A stretch of 64,000 nucleotides of DNA from Mesorhizobium sp. B4-1-3 (GTDB taxonomy: Bacteria > Pseudomonadota > Alphaproteobacteria > Rhizobiales > Rhizobiaceae): the NCBI RefSeq assembly GCF_006439355.1, contig NZ_VFTG01000003.1, positions 345,690-409,689 on the forward strand, written 5' to 3'. Position numbers and translations under genes: made by a program. Below are positions 42,886 through 52,845 of the stretch, in pieces. A model generated the notes under the pieces. It was not told the DNA's origin, made no database searches, and saw only the letters and a list, made by a program, of their open reading frames with translations. Numbering within the stretch: position 1 is the first letter of the stretch; the number at the start of each line of letters is the position of its first letter.

Positions 42886-43136
42886 GGACTGGTCCGTGAA
42901 TGAAGATGGCGGCGCGGGAATCGGCGCGCCTCAGGCTGCTTGCCCGGGCTTCATAGCCATTTCATGGCCGAATGGAAACCCGAGTGCCCCAAAGTATCGG
43001 GCCTTCTGCACCTTACCAAAAAGGCGATTTTGGCTGCAAAGTGCCGCAAATGGCTTTTTGATCGATTCACAAGCAAGCCCTGCCGCACTATTGTGCAGTG
43101 CAGCACGATATTGCCTGTTTCGAGGCAAAATTCTTC

Positions 43137-43165
43137 GTGACATTTTCACCTGCCTTGGTCTAGTG
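43137..43165 (+). promoter_or_regulatory. Sigma-70-type promoter candidate for an intergenic transcript
   Basis: GTGACA (43137-43142), 17 nt, then CTAGTG (43160-43165), close to the rhizobial CTTGAC/CTATAT consensus with ideal spacing, in the 573-nt gap between proS and the DUF1467 gene. A G/C-rich transcribed region and an intrinsic terminator follow on the same strand. The gap also contains TTGTGCAGTGCAGCAC at 43091-43106, a TGC-type motif reminiscent of phasin promoters. Confidence 0.45.
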
Positions 43166-43171
43166 TGCGCC

Positions 43172-43321
43172 GATAACCGAGAGGGCGGAGAAAAATCTGC
43201 TCTCCTACGCGGTCAAAGTCTTGGGAGGATGCGATCTAGGCGCGGTAACTCGCTGCCGCCGGACACCGGAAACGGATCGGACGCGTTTAAATTGCAAGGC
43301 CTCGTGCCTTGCATTTTTTTT
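43172..43321 (+). ncRNA. Candidate small RNA, about 150 nt
   Basis: Between a promoter-like pair and a strong intrinsic terminator there is no convincing reading frame; the only plus-strand frame lacks a ribosome site and known similarity. The segment has GC-rich pairing potential (GCGCGGTAACTCGCTGCCGCC) and the G/A-rich stretch TTGGGAGGATG. It is isolated: proS upstream and DUF1467 downstream are both on the minus strand, so the plus-strand terminator cannot belong to either. I do not recognise a known alphaproteobacterial sRNA family. Confidence 0.45.
43293..43321 (+). terminator. Intrinsic terminator of the intergenic transcript
   Basis: GCAAGGC-CTCGT-GCCTTGC, a perfect 7-bp stem with a 5-nt loop, is followed by A and eight T. 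Orientation is plus. The remaining 135 nt to the DUF1467 gene show no feature. Confidence 0.8.
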
Positions 43322-43458
43322 GTGCAATCATCTGCTTAGCGCAACCATCTGCCGAACAGCTTCAGCCATGGATAGCGGCCGAATTCGGAAGCCGGCTTCC
43401 GAATTCAACTTTGGCGCGCGTGTGGGGCTCAATACTTGCCGAGACTGTATCTTCAGCG

Positions 43459-43743
43459 TCAGTGATGGGTATTCGGACTAAAGTCCGGCATGATCCGCAT
43501 GATATCGTCGAAGCTGAATCCCAGCCCCATCGTCAGACTGTAGAGAATGCCCATCACGACCACCGTCACGATTGTCGCGCGGATGAAAGCGCGCAGCATA
43601 TGTGGGCCGCGCGGCGCGCTGGAAACGGTGCCCAGCGTGACATCCTGGTCGTCGTCTTGCGTGCGCAGGCTGAACGGCAGAACAACGAACAGCACCAGCC
43701 ACCAGGTGACGAAGAACAGCGCCGCGAACAGGATCCAGTTCAT
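43459..43743 (-). CDS. DUF1467 family membrane protein
   Basis: 94 residues with two hydrophobic segments (residues ~3-24 and ~55-75). WWLVLFVVLPFSLRTQDD is the family signature, followed by a short acidic loop. A small conserved alphaproteobacterial inner-membrane protein of unknown role, regularly found next to methylmalonyl-CoA epimerase as here. Its ATG overlaps the epimerase stop (ATGA), so translation is coupled. Confidence 0.88.
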   Translation of the reverse strand: MNWILFAALFFVTWWLVLFVVLPFSLRTQDDDQDVTLGTVSSAPRGPHMLRAFIRATIVTVVVMGILYSLTMGLGFSFDDIMRIMPDFSPNTHH

Positions 43744-44144
43744 ACCTGCTCCAGTTCAACCAGCGTGCCGAAGAAATCCTTCGGATGCAGGAACAACACG
43801 GGCTTGCCATGCGCGCCGATCTTCGGATTGCCGTCGCCAAGCACGCGCGCGCCGCTTTGCTTTAAATGATCGCGGGCAGCCAGAATATCGTCGACCTCAT
43901 AGCAGACGTGATGCATGCCGCCCGAAGGGTTCTTCTCGAGGAACGCGGCGATGGGCGACGTGTCGCCCAGCGGCTCCAGCAACTCGATCTTGGTGTTGCC
44001 GACATCGACGAACACCACGGTCACGCCATGTTCCGGCAACGCCTGCGGCTCGCCCACTCGCGCGCCCAGCGTATCGCGATAGGCCGCCGCCGCCGCGGCC
44101 AGATCCGGCACGGCAAGCGCGACATGGTTCAGGCGTCCAAGCAT
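43740..44144 (-). CDS. mce: Methylmalonyl-CoA epimerase
   Basis: 134-residue vicinal-oxygen-chelate metalloenzyme interconverting (S)- and (R)-methylmalonyl-CoA in propionyl-CoA assimilation. LGRLNHVALAVPDL has the first metal His, PSGGMHHVCYEVDDI the second, and TLVELEQV the Glu. ATG at 44144 is preferred to the TTG one codon upstream. Co-transcribed with the DUF1467 gene; rnj lies upstream across a repeat. Confidence 0.92.
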   Translation of the reverse strand: MLGRLNHVALAVPDLAAAAAAYRDTLGARVGEPQALPEHGVTVVFVDVGNTKIELLEPLGDTSPIAAFLEKNPSGGMHHVCYEVDDILAARDHLKQSGARVLGDGNPKIGAHGKPVLFLHPKDFFGTLVELEQV

Positions 44145-44159
44145 CAAGCGCTCCGCTTT

Positions 44160-44248
44160 AGGGGAGTAAGGGAGTAGGGGAATAGAGGAAAAACAGGCAA
44201 CTGCTCGTTCTTCCCTACTCCCCTGCTGCCTTACTCCCCTATTCCCTC
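44160..44248. repeat. Inverted repeat of GGGAGTA words between rnj and mce
   Basis: GGGGAGTAAGGGAGTAGGGGAATAG on the left is mirrored by CCCTACTCCCCTGCTGCCTTACTCCCCTATTCCC on the right, with GAGCAGTTGCC (plus: GGCAACTGCTC) in the loop. It is an intergenic palindrome of a kind dispersed in rhizobial genomes and may stabilise or end the rnj mRNA. Confidence 0.65.
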
Positions 44249-44253
44249 ATTCG

Positions 44254-45924
44254 TCACCGCGTGACGAACACCGTCACCAGCGGCTTCTTGCCCCAGGCTT
44301 CGTTGGCGGCGGCGCGCACGGCGCGGCGCACCGCTTCCTGCACCAGGTCGAGGTCTTTTCGGCGCTGGCGCGGAATGGAGTCCACCGCGCCGATTGCGGC
44401 ATCGAGCATCAGGTCCTCCAGCGTCTCGCCGCGGGCGTCCGCTTCGGCGACGCCGATCGCCACCAGATCAGGGTCGCCGGCAAGCTCATATTTGTCGTCG
44501 AGCACGACATTGACCGCGACATGGCCGGCGAAGGAAAGCTTGCGGCGGTCGCGTATGCCCATCGCCTGGTCGGTGCCGATCAACAGGCCGTCCTTGTAGA
44601 GCCGGCCGAATGGCACCTGATCGATGATCGTCGCCGGGCCGGGCCACAGCCTCAGCATATCGCCGTCGCGCACCTGCGCCACCTGGCCGATGCCCGACAT
44701 CGACATCAGCGAGCCCTGCGCCACCAGATGCGCCGCCTCGCCATGCACGGGAACGCCGATTTGCGGCCGGACCCATTCATACATCTTGCGCAATTCGCTG
44801 CGGCGCGGGTGGCCGGAGACATGCACCAGCGCGTCGCCGTCCTCGATGATCTTCATGCCGAGATCGATCAGCCGGTTCTTGATCTCGAGAATTCCCTTTT
44901 CGTTGCCGGGAATGGTGCGCGAGGAAAACACCACCGTATCGCCGGCCGTCAGCGCCACCGACTTCATCTCGTCGCGTGAAAGCTTTGCAAGTGCGGCCAG
45001 CGGCTCGCCCTGGCTGCCGGTGCAGATGATCACCAGGTTCTCGCGCGGGATATAGCCATAATCTTCCTCGGCGATGAACTCTGGCAGGCCGTCCATGTAG
45101 CCGAGTTCGCCCGCCACATCGATGACACGCTTCAACGAACGGCCGAGCACGAGGCATTGCCGGCCGGCATCGCGCGCCGCCCTGGCGATCGAGACGATGC
45201 GCCCGACATTGGAGGAGAAGGTGGTGACCGCGACGCGTCCCTTCGCGCTCTCGATGACGTCCTTGAGGCCCTCGCCGACAGCGACTTCCGACGGCGACTC
45301 CCCTTCCCTCAGCGCGTTGGTGGAATCGCAGATCAGCGCCAGCACGCCCTTGTCGCCATAGGCGCGGAAGCGTGCCTCGTCGGTCTTCGGGCCGACTGTC
45401 GGCGCCGGGTCTATTTTCCAGTCGCCGGTGTGGATGACGGTGCCGGCGGGCGTGGTGATCGCCAGTGACATCGGCTCGGGAATCGAATGCGCCACCGGAA
45501 TGGCCTCGATCTCGAAAGGTCCGATGGTGAATTTCTCGCCGGCCCGGTAGATCGACGCCGGGATCTTCGGCGCGCCCTGTTCGCCCTGCCGCTTGGCCTC
45601 GAGCAGGCCGGCGGTGAAAGGCGTCATCCAGACCGGCGCTTTGAGCTTCGGCCAGATGTCGAGCAGCGCGCCGTAATGGTCCTCATGCGCGTGGGTGATG
45701 ACGATGCCGCGCAGCCCGTCGATATTCTCCTCGATGAAGCGCGTATCGGGCAGGATCAGATCGACGCCGGGATGTGCGCTGTCGGGGAAGGTCACGCCTA
45801 CATCGACGATGATCCATTCGCGTGCGTCGGCGGGCCCATAGCCGTAAAGGGCGAAGTTCATGCCGATCTCGCCGACGCCGCCCAGCGGCGCGAAGACGAG
45901 CTCGGCGTTTTCTCTATTCGCCAT
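44254..45924 (-). CDS. rnj: Ribonuclease J
   Basis: 556-residue metallo-beta-lactamase/beta-CASP nuclease for mRNA decay and 16S/23S rRNA maturation. VITHAHEDHYGAL is the zinc motif, HTGDWKIDPAPT carries the later Asp, VTTFSSNVGRI is a beta-CASP element and VHVSGHPRRSEL the conserved His region; the C-terminal domain follows. ATG at 45924 behind AGGAAAG is preferred over the adjacent TTG. Standard alphaproteobacterial neighbourhood (birA upstream, mce downstream). Confidence 0.94.
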   Translation of the reverse strand: MANRENAELVFAPLGGVGEIGMNFALYGYGPADAREWIIVDVGVTFPDSAHPGVDLILPDTRFIEENIDGLRGIVITHAHEDHYGALLDIWPKLKAPVWMTPFTAGLLEAKRQGEQGAPKIPASIYRAGEKFTIGPFEIEAIPVAHSIPEPMSLAITTPAGTVIHTGDWKIDPAPTVGPKTDEARFRAYGDKGVLALICDSTNALREGESPSEVAVGEGLKDVIESAKGRVAVTTFSSNVGRIVSIARAARDAGRQCLVLGRSLKRVIDVAGELGYMDGLPEFIAEEDYGYIPRENLVIICTGSQGEPLAALAKLSRDEMKSVALTAGDTVVFSSRTIPGNEKGILEIKNRLIDLGMKIIEDGDALVHVSGHPRRSELRKMYEWVRPQIGVPVHGEAAHLVAQGSLMSMSGIGQVAQVRDGDMLRLWPGPATIIDQVPFGRLYKDGLLIGTDQAMGIRDRRKLSFAGHVAVNVVLDDKYELAGDPDLVAIGVAEADARGETLEDLMLDAAIGAVDSIPRQRRKDLDLVQEAVRRAVRAAANEAWGKKPLVTVFVTR

Positions 45925-45964
45925 CAATTCTTTCCTTCCTGGCCGCTTTGGCCAAGCCGTTGGC

Positions 45965-46008
45965 GCAATTCCGGGAAAAGCGTGTCACCGCTTTCCGTCC
46001 GGAATTGC
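45965..46008. repeat. Rhizobial-type intergenic palindrome, copy 4
   Basis: GCAATTCCGG at 45965-45974 and CCGGAATTGC at 45999-46008 are perfect arms around GAAAAGCGTGTCACCGCTTTCCGT. Sits between birA and rnj. Confidence 0.75.
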
Positions 46009-46020
46009 ACAAAAACAAAA

Positions 46021-46842
46021 TTATGCCCGGGCCGAGGCGACCGCGCCGAAATGCACGTCGCCGGCCGCAATCGTCAAAACCGATCCCTGATCGTCGCGGA
46101 TCACAAAACGGCAGTCCTCGTCAATGGTTTCGAAGACGCCGCGCACCACATTGCCGTCAATTCTGACAGCAACCTCGCCGCCGAGCCCCGCCGCGCGGTC
46201 AAGCCAGCGCTTTCTGACGGCATCGAGCCCGCGCCCATCATCCCACATCCGGGCATTCTCGCTCCAGGCGTCCGAGAGCGCCAGGAACAGCGTTGCGGCA
46301 TCGCAAGTGGCGCCCAGCGCCTGCAGCGACGTCGCCGGATAAGGCAAATCCTCAGGATAAGCCACGACATTGACCCCGATGCCGATGGCGACGGCAAAGC
46401 GGCTGCCTTCGAGCATCGTCGACTCCAACAGGATGCCGGCAAGCTTGGCGCCCGACGCCAGCACGTCATTCGGCCATTTCAATTCGAAGCGGTTGCGGCC
46501 CTGGCTCGCGCCGTCCAAGGCGACGGCGATCCGGCCCTTCGGCACGACGGCGTCGAGCGCATCGGCCAGCGCCAGCCCCGCGACGAAGCCGAGCGTCGCG
46601 GCGAGCCGCAGTTCGCCGCCGGGAACCAGGAGCAGCGTCGCCGCGAGATTGCCTTCGGGTGTGGCCCAGGCACGGCCACGCCGGCCGCGGCCGCTTTCCT
46701 GCTTTTTCGATACGACCCAGAGCTTGCCGGGATCTCCGGCGCGCGCGTGCTCCAAGGCCAGCGCGTTGGTGGAACCGACGCTGTCATGCGCCTCGAGCCG
46801 GAACCCCTCCGACGCCGCGGTTGGAGCCAGTCGAAACGCCAT
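46021..46842 (-). CDS. birA: Biotin-[acetyl-CoA-carboxylase] ligase
   Basis: 273-residue biotin protein ligase of the short type without the N-terminal repressor helix-turn-helix. Catalytic GRGRRGRAWATPEGNL (biotinyl-AMP loop), ELKWPNDVLASGAKLAGIL (nucleotide site) and AIGIGVNV are present, with a C-terminal SH3-like domain (RIDGNVVRGVFETID). ATG at 46842 lies 4 nt after the nuoN stop, so it is probably the last gene of the nuo transcript, as in other Rhizobiales. Confidence 0.93.
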   Translation of the reverse strand: MAFRLAPTAASEGFRLEAHDSVGSTNALALEHARAGDPGKLWVVSKKQESGRGRRGRAWATPEGNLAATLLLVPGGELRLAATLGFVAGLALADALDAVVPKGRIAVALDGASQGRNRFELKWPNDVLASGAKLAGILLESTMLEGSRFAVAIGIGVNVVAYPEDLPYPATSLQALGATCDAATLFLALSDAWSENARMWDDGRGLDAVRKRWLDRAAGLGGEVAVRIDGNVVRGVFETIDEDCRFVIRDDQGSVLTIAAGDVHFGAVASARA

Positions 46843-46846
46843 CCCG

Positions 46847-48283
46847 TCAGAAGAAGGTCTTGGCGGCGGCTTCGGCATAATTGCCGATCGGTCCGCCGAT
46901 CAGCACGTAGAACAGCACGAAGGCGCCGCTGACGCCGAGCACCAGGCGCAACTCGCTCGCCATCGGCACGAAGCCGCCGACCGGCTCGTCGAACCACATG
47001 ATCTTGATGATGCGCAGGTAATAATAGGCGCCCACCACCGAAGCCAGAACGCCGATGATCGCCAGCGCATAGAGATGCGCGTTGATGGCGGCGAGGAACA
47101 CGTACCACTTCCCCCAGAAGCCGGCGAGCGGCGGAATGCCGGCCAGCGAGAACATCAGGATGGTGAGGATGGTGGCCATGATCGGATTGGTCGAGGCCAG
47201 GCCGGCAAGATCGCTGATCTGCTCGACATTGCCTTCCTTGCGCCGCATGGCGAGGATGAAGGCGAAGGTGCCGAGCGTCATCACCAGATAGATCAGCATG
47301 TAGATGACGACGCCGCGCACGCCGGCCTGGCTGTTGGCGGCAAGGCCGACCAGCGCGTAGCCCATATGGCCGATCGAGGAATAGGCCATCAGCCGCTTGA
47401 TGTTGGTCTGCCCGATTGCGGCGAACGAGCCCAGCGCCATCGAGGCGATCGAGATGAAGACGATGATCTGCTGCCAGTCCGAGGAGACCGGCTTGAAGGC
47501 GCCCATGGTGACGCGCACGATCAGCGCCATCGCCGCCATTTTCGGCGCGGCGGCCAGGAAGGCCGTGATCGGCGTCGGCGCGCCTTCATAGACATCCGGC
47601 GTCCACATGTGGAACGGCACGGCCGAGATCTTGAAGGCGAGGCCTGCGAGCACGAACACCAAGCCGAAGATGAGGCCGAGCTGGCGCTCGCCGCTGCCAA
47701 GCGCCGTCGCGATCTCTTGGAAACCGGTGTTGCCGGTGTAGCCGTAGACGAGGCTGATGCCGTAGAGCAGCATACCCGACGACAGCGCGCCGAGGACAAA
47801 ATATTTCAGGCCCGCCTCGGTCGAGCGCAGATTGTCGCGGTTGATGGCCGCCAGCACGTAGATCGCCAGCGACTGCAGCTCGAGCCCGAGATAGAGTCCG
47901 ATCATGCCGTTGGCCGAGATCATCAGCATCATGCCGAGCGTGCAGAGCAGGATAAGCACCGGGAACTCGAACTTGTCGAAATGTTCTTGGCGCGCAAAGC
48001 GCATCGACATGATCAGCGTCACCGCCGAGCCGATCAGCGCCAGCATCTTCATGAAGGCGCCGAAGGAATCCTGCACGAAGGCGCCGCCATAGGCAGCGCC
48101 CTGCCCGCCGGAGAAGGCAAGCCACAGGCCGGCCACCACCAGCACGAGGACGGCAAGGCCGGCCACGGTCATGGTGCTGTTCGAGCGCGAATAGGCCCCG
48201 ATCATCAGGAGCACCAGCGCGCCCACGGCGAGGATAAGCTCCGGCGTCGAGAGCGAAAGGCTGGAGAGAAGGTCCGGCGTCAT
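46847..48283 (-). CDS. nuoN: NADH-quinone oxidoreductase subunit N
   Basis: 478-residue antiporter-like membrane subunit of complex I, about 14 segments. [15 protein letters not shown] holds the conserved Glu of the proton channel and [24 protein letters not shown] the discontinuous-helix region with its Lys. Located 14 nt behind nuoM, before birA. Confidence 0.95.
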   Translation of the reverse strand: MTPDLLSSLSLSTPELILAVGALVLLMIGAYSRSNSTMTVAGLAVLVLVVAGLWLAFSGGQGAAYGGAFVQDSFGAFMKMLALIGSAVTLIMSMRFARQEHFDKFEFPVLILLCTLGMMLMISANGMIGLYLGLELQSLAIYVLAAINRDNLRSTEAGLKYFVLGALSSGMLLYGISLVYGYTGNTGFQEIATALGSGERQLGLIFGLVFVLAGLAFKISAVPFHMWTPDVYEGAPTPITAFLAAAPKMAAMALIVRVTMGAFKPVSSDWQQIIVFISIASMALGSFAAIGQTNIKRLMAYSSIGHMGYALVGLAANSQAGVRGVVIYMLIYLVMTLGTFAFILAMRRKEGNVEQISDLAGLASTNPIMATILTILMFSLAGIPPLAGFWGKWYVFLAAINAHLYALAIIGVLASVVGAYYYLRIIKIMWFDEPVGGFVPMASELRLVLGVSGAFVLFYVLIGGPIGNYAEAAAKTFF

Positions 48284-48297
48284 AGTCTATTCCCCAG

Positions 48298-49803
48298 TCA
48301 GTTCGCCGCCGCGGTCTGCGCGGAATTGATGGATGCGGTCACGTTGGTGACGAGCGTCTTGACCGATTGGGCCGTCGCATCGAACACCGGCGCAGGGTAG
48401 ACGCCGAAGAAGATGACCAGCACCACCAGCGGGTAAATGATCGCCTTCTCGCGCGGCGACAGATCCAACAGATTCTTCAGGCTGTCCTTGGTCAGCGCGC
48501 CGAAGATCACACGGCGATAGAGCCACAGCGCGTAAGCCGCCGACAGGATGACGCCGGTTGCGGCGAAGAACGCCACCCATGTGTTGACCCGGAAGACGCC
48601 GAGCATGGTCAGGAATTCGCCGATGAAGCCGCTGGTGCCTGGAAGGCCGACATTGGCCATGGTGAAGATCATGAACACGGTGGCGTATTTCGGCATGTTG
48701 TTGACCAGCCCGCCATAGGCGTCGATCTCGCGCGTGTGCATGCGGTCGTAGATGACGCCGACGCACAGGAACAGTGCGCCCGAGACCAGGCCGTGGCTGA
48801 GCATCTGGAAGATCGCGCCCTGCACGCCTTCCTGGTTCATCGCGAAGATGCCCATGGTGACGAAGCCCATATGGGCGACCGACGAATAGGCGATCAGCTT
48901 CTTCATGTCCTCCTGCATCAGCGCCACCAGCGAGGTGTAGATGATGGCAACGACGGAGAGCGTGAACACCAGCGGCGCGAACATCGCCGACGCTTCCGGG
49001 AACATCGGCAGCGAGAAGCGCAGAAAGCCGTACCCGCCCATCTTCAGCAGGATGCCGGCCAGGATGACGGAGCCCGCGGTCGGCGCCTCGACGTGCGCGT
49101 CGGGCAGCCAGGTGTGCACCGGCCACATCGGCATCTTCACCGCGAAGGAGGCGAAGAAGGCGAGCCACAGCCAGGTTTGCATGTTGGCCGGGAAGTGATG
49201 CGTCAGCAGCGTCGTGATGTCGGTGGTGCCCGACTGGAAGAACATCGCCATGATGGCGAGCAGCATCAGCACCGAGCCGGCGAGCGTATAGAGGAAGAAC
49301 TTGAACGAGGCATAGACGCGCCGCTTGCCGCCCCAGACGCCGATGATGATGAACATCGGGATCAGGCCGGCCTCGAAGAAGACATAGAACAAGACGATGT
49401 CGAGCGCGCAGAACACGCCGATCATCAGCGTCTCGAGGATCAGGAAGGCGATCATATAGGCCTTGACCCGCTTCTCGATCGCGTCCCACGAGGCGAGGAT
49501 GCAGAGCGGCATCAGGAAGGTCGTCAGGATGACGAACAGCATCGAGATGCCGTCGACGCCCATATGGTAGGAGATGCCGGAATCCAGCCAGGCGTGCTTT
49601 TCGACGAACTGGAAGCCGGCCTGCGAATTGTCGAAGCCCGTCCAGATGAACAGCGAGACGACGAAAGTGAACGCCGTCGTGATGAAGGCGATGGCGCGGA
49701 TGTTGCGGCGCGCGTTTTCGCTGTCGTCGCTGATGAACAGGATGAGCAGAACACCAACCAGCGGCAGGAAGGTGACCAGCGAGAGGATTGGCCAGTCGGT
49801 CAT
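48298..49803 (-). CDS. nuoM: NADH-quinone oxidoreductase subunit M
   Basis: 501-residue antiporter-like subunit of complex [16 protein letters not shown] has the conserved Glu, [25 protein letters not shown] the central discontinuous helix, and [15 protein letters not shown] the second half. Proton pumping in the membrane arm. Its start shares one base with the nuoL stop (ATGA-type overlap). Confidence 0.96.
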   Translation of the reverse strand: MTDWPILSLVTFLPLVGVLLILFISDDSENARRNIRAIAFITTAFTFVVSLFIWTGFDNSQAGFQFVEKHAWLDSGISYHMGVDGISMLFVILTTFLMPLCILASWDAIEKRVKAYMIAFLILETLMIGVFCALDIVLFYVFFEAGLIPMFIIIGVWGGKRRVYASFKFFLYTLAGSVLMLLAIMAMFFQSGTTDITTLLTHHFPANMQTWLWLAFFASFAVKMPMWPVHTWLPDAHVEAPTAGSVILAGILLKMGGYGFLRFSLPMFPEASAMFAPLVFTLSVVAIIYTSLVALMQEDMKKLIAYSSVAHMGFVTMGIFAMNQEGVQGAIFQMLSHGLVSGALFLCVGVIYDRMHTREIDAYGGLVNNMPKYATVFMIFTMANVGLPGTSGFIGEFLTMLGVFRVNTWVAFFAATGVILSAAYALWLYRRVIFGALTKDSLKNLLDLSPREKAIIYPLVVLVIFFGVYPAPVFDATAQSVKTLVTNVTASINSAQTAAAN

Positions 49804-51776
49804 CAGAGCATCATCCAGGTGACGAGAGCGGCCACGCCGATCAGCATGGCGAAGGCATAGTGGTAGAGATAACCGGTCTGCAGCTTGACGACGCGGTTGG
49901 TGACGTCGACGACGCGCGCCGAGATACCGTCCGGGCCGAGGCCGTCGATGATGGCGCCGTCACCGGTCTTCCACAGGAACCTGCCGAGGCGTTTTGCCGG
50001 CTGCACGAAAAGGAAGTCGTAGAGCTCGTCGAAGTACCACTTGTTGAGCAGGAAGGCATAGAGCCCGCGATGCTGCGCCGCCAGTTCCTTCGGCATCTCC
50101 GGCTTGCGGATATAGAACTGCCAGGCGACGAGCAGACCGATCACCATGGCGACGAAGGGCGCCAGTTCCACCCAGAGCGGCAGCTCGTGGATCTCGTGCA
50201 GGATGTGGTTGTCCGGCAGCGTGAACAGCGACGCCTTCCAGAATTCGGCATAGCCCTCGCCGATGAAGGCGCCGTGGAAGATGACGCCCGCAAACAGCGC
50301 GCCGGCGGCGAGCACGTAGAGCGGCACCAGCATCACCGGCGGCGATTCGTGGACATGATGCATGACTTCGTGGCTGGCGCGCGGCTCGCCGTGGAAGGTC
50401 ATGAAGATCAGCCGCCAGGAATAGAAGCTGGTGAAGCAGGCGGCGACCACCAGCAGGACAAACGCAAAGCCCGCGACCGCATTGTGGCTGGCGAAGGAGG
50501 TTGCGATGATGGCATCCTTGGAGAAGAAGCCCGCTGTGCCGATCACCGTCGCCGGGATGCCGACACCGGTCAGCGCCAGGGTGCCGATAATCATCATCCA
50601 GTAGGTGGTCGGGATCAGCCTGCGCAGCCCGCCCATCTTGCGCATGTCCTGCTCGTCGGACACGGCGTGGATGACCGAGCCGGAGCCGAGGAACAGCAGC
50701 GCCTTGAAGAAGGCGTGCGTGAACAAATGGAAGATCGCCGCGCCATAAGCGCCGACGCCAAGCGCCACGAACATGTAGCCGAGCTGAGAGCAGGTCGAAT
50801 AGGCAATGACGCGCTTGATGTCGTTCTGGACGAGGCCGACGGTCGCCGCGAAGAAGGCGGTGAAGGCGCCGATGAAGGTGACGACGGTCAGCGCCGTATG
50901 CGACAGCTCGAACAGCGGCGACAGCCTCGCCAGCATGAAGACGCCGGCGGTCACCATGGTCGCGGCATGGATGAGCGCGGAGACCGGGGTCGGGCCTTCC
51001 ATGGCGTCCGGCAGCCAGGTGTGCAGCGGCACCTGCGCCGATTTGCCCATGGCGCCCATGAAGAGCAGCAGGCAGACCACCGTCAGCGCCGTCTGCTTGT
51101 CGAGCGCATGGCCAAGGAAGGTGAGCACGGCGGCACCCGCCGGCGCGCCTTCTGCGGGCAGGAACGAGGCCGCATTGGCAAACACGGTGCTCAGATTGAC
51201 CGAGCCGAACAGCACGAAGACACCAAAGATGCCGAGCGCGAAGCCGAAGTCGCCGACGCGGTTGACGACGAAGGCCTTGATCGCCGCCGCATTGGCCGAC
51301 GGCTTCTTGTACCAGAAGCCGATCAGCAGGTAGGAAGCGAGACCGACGCCTTCCCAGCCGAAGAACATCTGGATCAGGTTGTCGGCCGTCACCAGCATCA
51401 GCATCGCGAAGGTGAACAGCGACAGATAGGCGAAGAAGCGCGGCCGATTCGGATCGTGGTGCATGTAGCCGATCGAATAGATGTGGACCAGCGCCGACAC
51501 GGTGTTGACGACGATCAGCATCACCACCGTCAGCGTGTCGATCCTGAGCGCCCAGGACGCGTCGATGCCGCCCGACTGGATCCAGCGCAGCACCGGCACG
51601 GTGAACACCTCGCCATGGCCGAAGCCGACGGTGAAGAACGCGACCCACGACAGGACCGCCGCGATCACCAGGAAGCCGGAGGTGATGTATTCGGAAGCCT
51701 TGGCGCCGAGCGAATTGCCGAACAGGCCGACAATGAGGAAGCCAAGCAGCGGAAGGAAGACGATAGCCTGGTACAT
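49803..51776 (-). CDS. nuoL: NADH-quinone oxidoreductase subunit L
   Basis: 657-residue distal antiporter-like subunit of complex I with the long lateral helix at its C-terminus. [18 protein letters not shown] carries the conserved Glu, [31 protein letters not shown] the core channel. ATG at 51776 ([14 protein letters not shown]) is preferred to a TTG five codons upstream that overlaps nuoK. Normal length. Confidence 0.96.
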   Translation of the reverse strand: MYQAIVFLPLLGFLIVGLFGNSLGAKASEYITSGFLVIAAVLSWVAFFTVGFGHGEVFTVPVLRWIQSGGIDASWALRIDTLTVVMLIVVNTVSALVHIYSIGYMHHDPNRPRFFAYLSLFTFAMLMLVTADNLIQMFFGWEGVGLASYLLIGFWYKKPSANAAAIKAFVVNRVGDFGFALGIFGVFVLFGSVNLSTVFANAASFLPAEGAPAGAAVLTFLGHALDKQTALTVVCLLLFMGAMGKSAQVPLHTWLPDAMEGPTPVSALIHAATMVTAGVFMLARLSPLFELSHTALTVVTFIGAFTAFFAATVGLVQNDIKRVIAYSTCSQLGYMFVALGVGAYGAAIFHLFTHAFFKALLFLGSGSVIHAVSDEQDMRKMGGLRRLIPTTYWMMIIGTLALTGVGIPATVIGTAGFFSKDAIIATSFASHNAVAGFAFVLLVVAACFTSFYSWRLIFMTFHGEPRASHEVMHHVHESPPVMLVPLYVLAAGALFAGVIFHGAFIGEGYAEFWKASLFTLPDNHILHEIHELPLWVELAPFVAMVIGLLVAWQFYIRKPEMPKELAAQHRGLYAFLLNKWYFDELYDFLFVQPAKRLGRFLWKTGDGAIIDGLGPDGISARVVDVTNRVVKLQTGYLYHYAFAMLIGVAALVTWMML

Positions 51777-51787
51777 GATGGTTCCCG

Positions 51788-52096
51788 TCAACCCTTCATC
51801 GCGCTCACGTCTTCGACCGCGATCGAGCCGCGGTTACGGAAGAAGACGACAAGAATGGCAAGACCGATCGCGGCTTCAGCGGCCGCGACGGTCAGCACGA
51901 ACAGGGCGAACACCTGTCCGACGAGGTCATGCAGCGCCGCCGAGAACGCGACGAAATTGATGTTGACCGCAAGCAGGATGAGCTCGACCGACATCAGGAT
52001 GACGATGATGTTGCGGCGGTTCAGGAAGATGCCGAACACGCCGAGCGTGAACAGGATCGCCGATACGGTCAGGTAATGTGCAATGCCGACGACCAT
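51788..52096 (-). CDS. nuoK: NADH-quinone oxidoreductase subunit K
   Basis: 102-residue three-helix membrane subunit. [20 protein letters not shown] contains the essential Glu of helix 2, and [18 protein letters not shown] the second conserved Glu. One base separates it from nuoJ. Confidence 0.95.
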   Translation of the reverse strand: MVVGIAHYLTVSAILFTLGVFGIFLNRRNIIVILMSVELILLAVNINFVAFSAALHDLVGQVFALFVLTVAAAEAAIGLAILVVFFRNRGSIAVEDVSAMKG

Positions 52097-52097
52097 C

Positions 52098-52718
52098 TCA
52101 GATACCCTCGCCCGATTTGACCTTGCGGATTTCCATGCCCGTCGCCGGCGTGCGGGCGACCTGCGCGGCGATCGACTGCCGCTTGACGCCCTCCTTGTGG
52201 CGCAGCGTCAGCACGATGGCGCCGATCATGGCAACCAGCAGCACCAGGCCGGAAATCTGGAAATAATAGAGATAGTCCGTGTAGAGGATGTCGCCGAGCG
52301 CCGCCGTGTTGGAGCGCGTGGCGAGATCCGGCGTTGTCTTTGCGACCGTCGAGGCAAGCTGCGGCGCGAATGTGTAGCCGCCAAGCACGACGATCAGCTC
52401 CGCCGCCAGGATCAGCCCGACCAGCGCGCCGATCGGGGCGTATTGCAGGGCACCCTCTTTCATCTCGGCGAAATCGACGTCGAGCATCATGACGACGAAC
52501 AGGAACAACACCATCACCGCGCCGACATAGACGACGAGCAGAATCATCGCCAGGAACTCGGCGCCGGTCAGCATGAAGAGGCCAGCGGCGTTGAAGAAGG
52601 TGAGGATCAGGAAGAGCACCGAATGCACGGGGTTGCGCGACGAAATGACCATGAAGGCCGACGCCACGGCGATAAAGGCGAAGAGGTAGAAAAACGCCGC
52701 CTCTAATCCACTCAGCAT
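52098..52718 (-). CDS. nuoJ: NADH-quinone oxidoreductase subunit J
   Basis: 206-residue membrane subunit with five helices. [26 protein letters not shown] is the hallmark helix 3. ATG at 52718 follows GGGGGAAC; a longer frame to 52763 would run into the spacer. A 127-nt spacer with a hairpin separates it from nuoI. Confidence 0.94.
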   Translation of the reverse strand: MLSGLEAAFFYLFAFIAVASAFMVISSRNPVHSVLFLILTFFNAAGLFMLTGAEFLAMILLVVYVGAVMVLFLFVVMMLDVDFAEMKEGALQYAPIGALVGLILAAELIVVLGGYTFAPQLASTVAKTTPDLATRSNTAALGDILYTDYLYYFQISGLVLLVAMIGAIVLTLRHKEGVKRQSIAAQVARTPATGMEIRKVKSGEGI

Positions 52719-52812
52719 GGGTTCCCCCGGGTTCCTGTCGGATCGGACATCTGCCCTCTCCATTGTCCTAGGCTTCGTCCCGCCTCCGGTATCGAAGCCG
52801 CACTGTCCTTAA

Positions 52813-52831
52813 ACGAGGCCCCCTGCCTCGT
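52813..52831 (-). promoter_or_regulatory. Hairpin in the nuoI-nuoJ spacer
   Basis: ACGAGGC-AGGGG-GCCTCGT on the minus strand is a perfect 7-bp stem followed by TTAAGG. It stands 14 nt behind the nuoI stop in the only sizeable gap between consecutive nuo subunit genes. Could attenuate the distal half or mark an mRNA processing site; the T run is too short for a strong terminator. Confidence 0.35.
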
Positions 52832-52845
52832 CCATGCGTCAAATA

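Noticed and set aside
42884..43339. 151-codon plus-strand frame in the proS-DUF1467 gap
   Set aside because: No ribosome site, no recognisable domain, and it ends beyond a strong intrinsic terminator; a small RNA explains the signals better.
46370..48400. 676-codon plus-strand frame across birA and nuoN
   Set aside because: Rich in His, Arg, Asp and Glu as expected of reversed membrane-protein codons; both minus-strand genes are certain.
49788..52076. 762-codon plus-strand frame across nuoL and nuoK
   Set aside because: Same artefact; the charged low-complexity product is the complement of hydrophobic codons.
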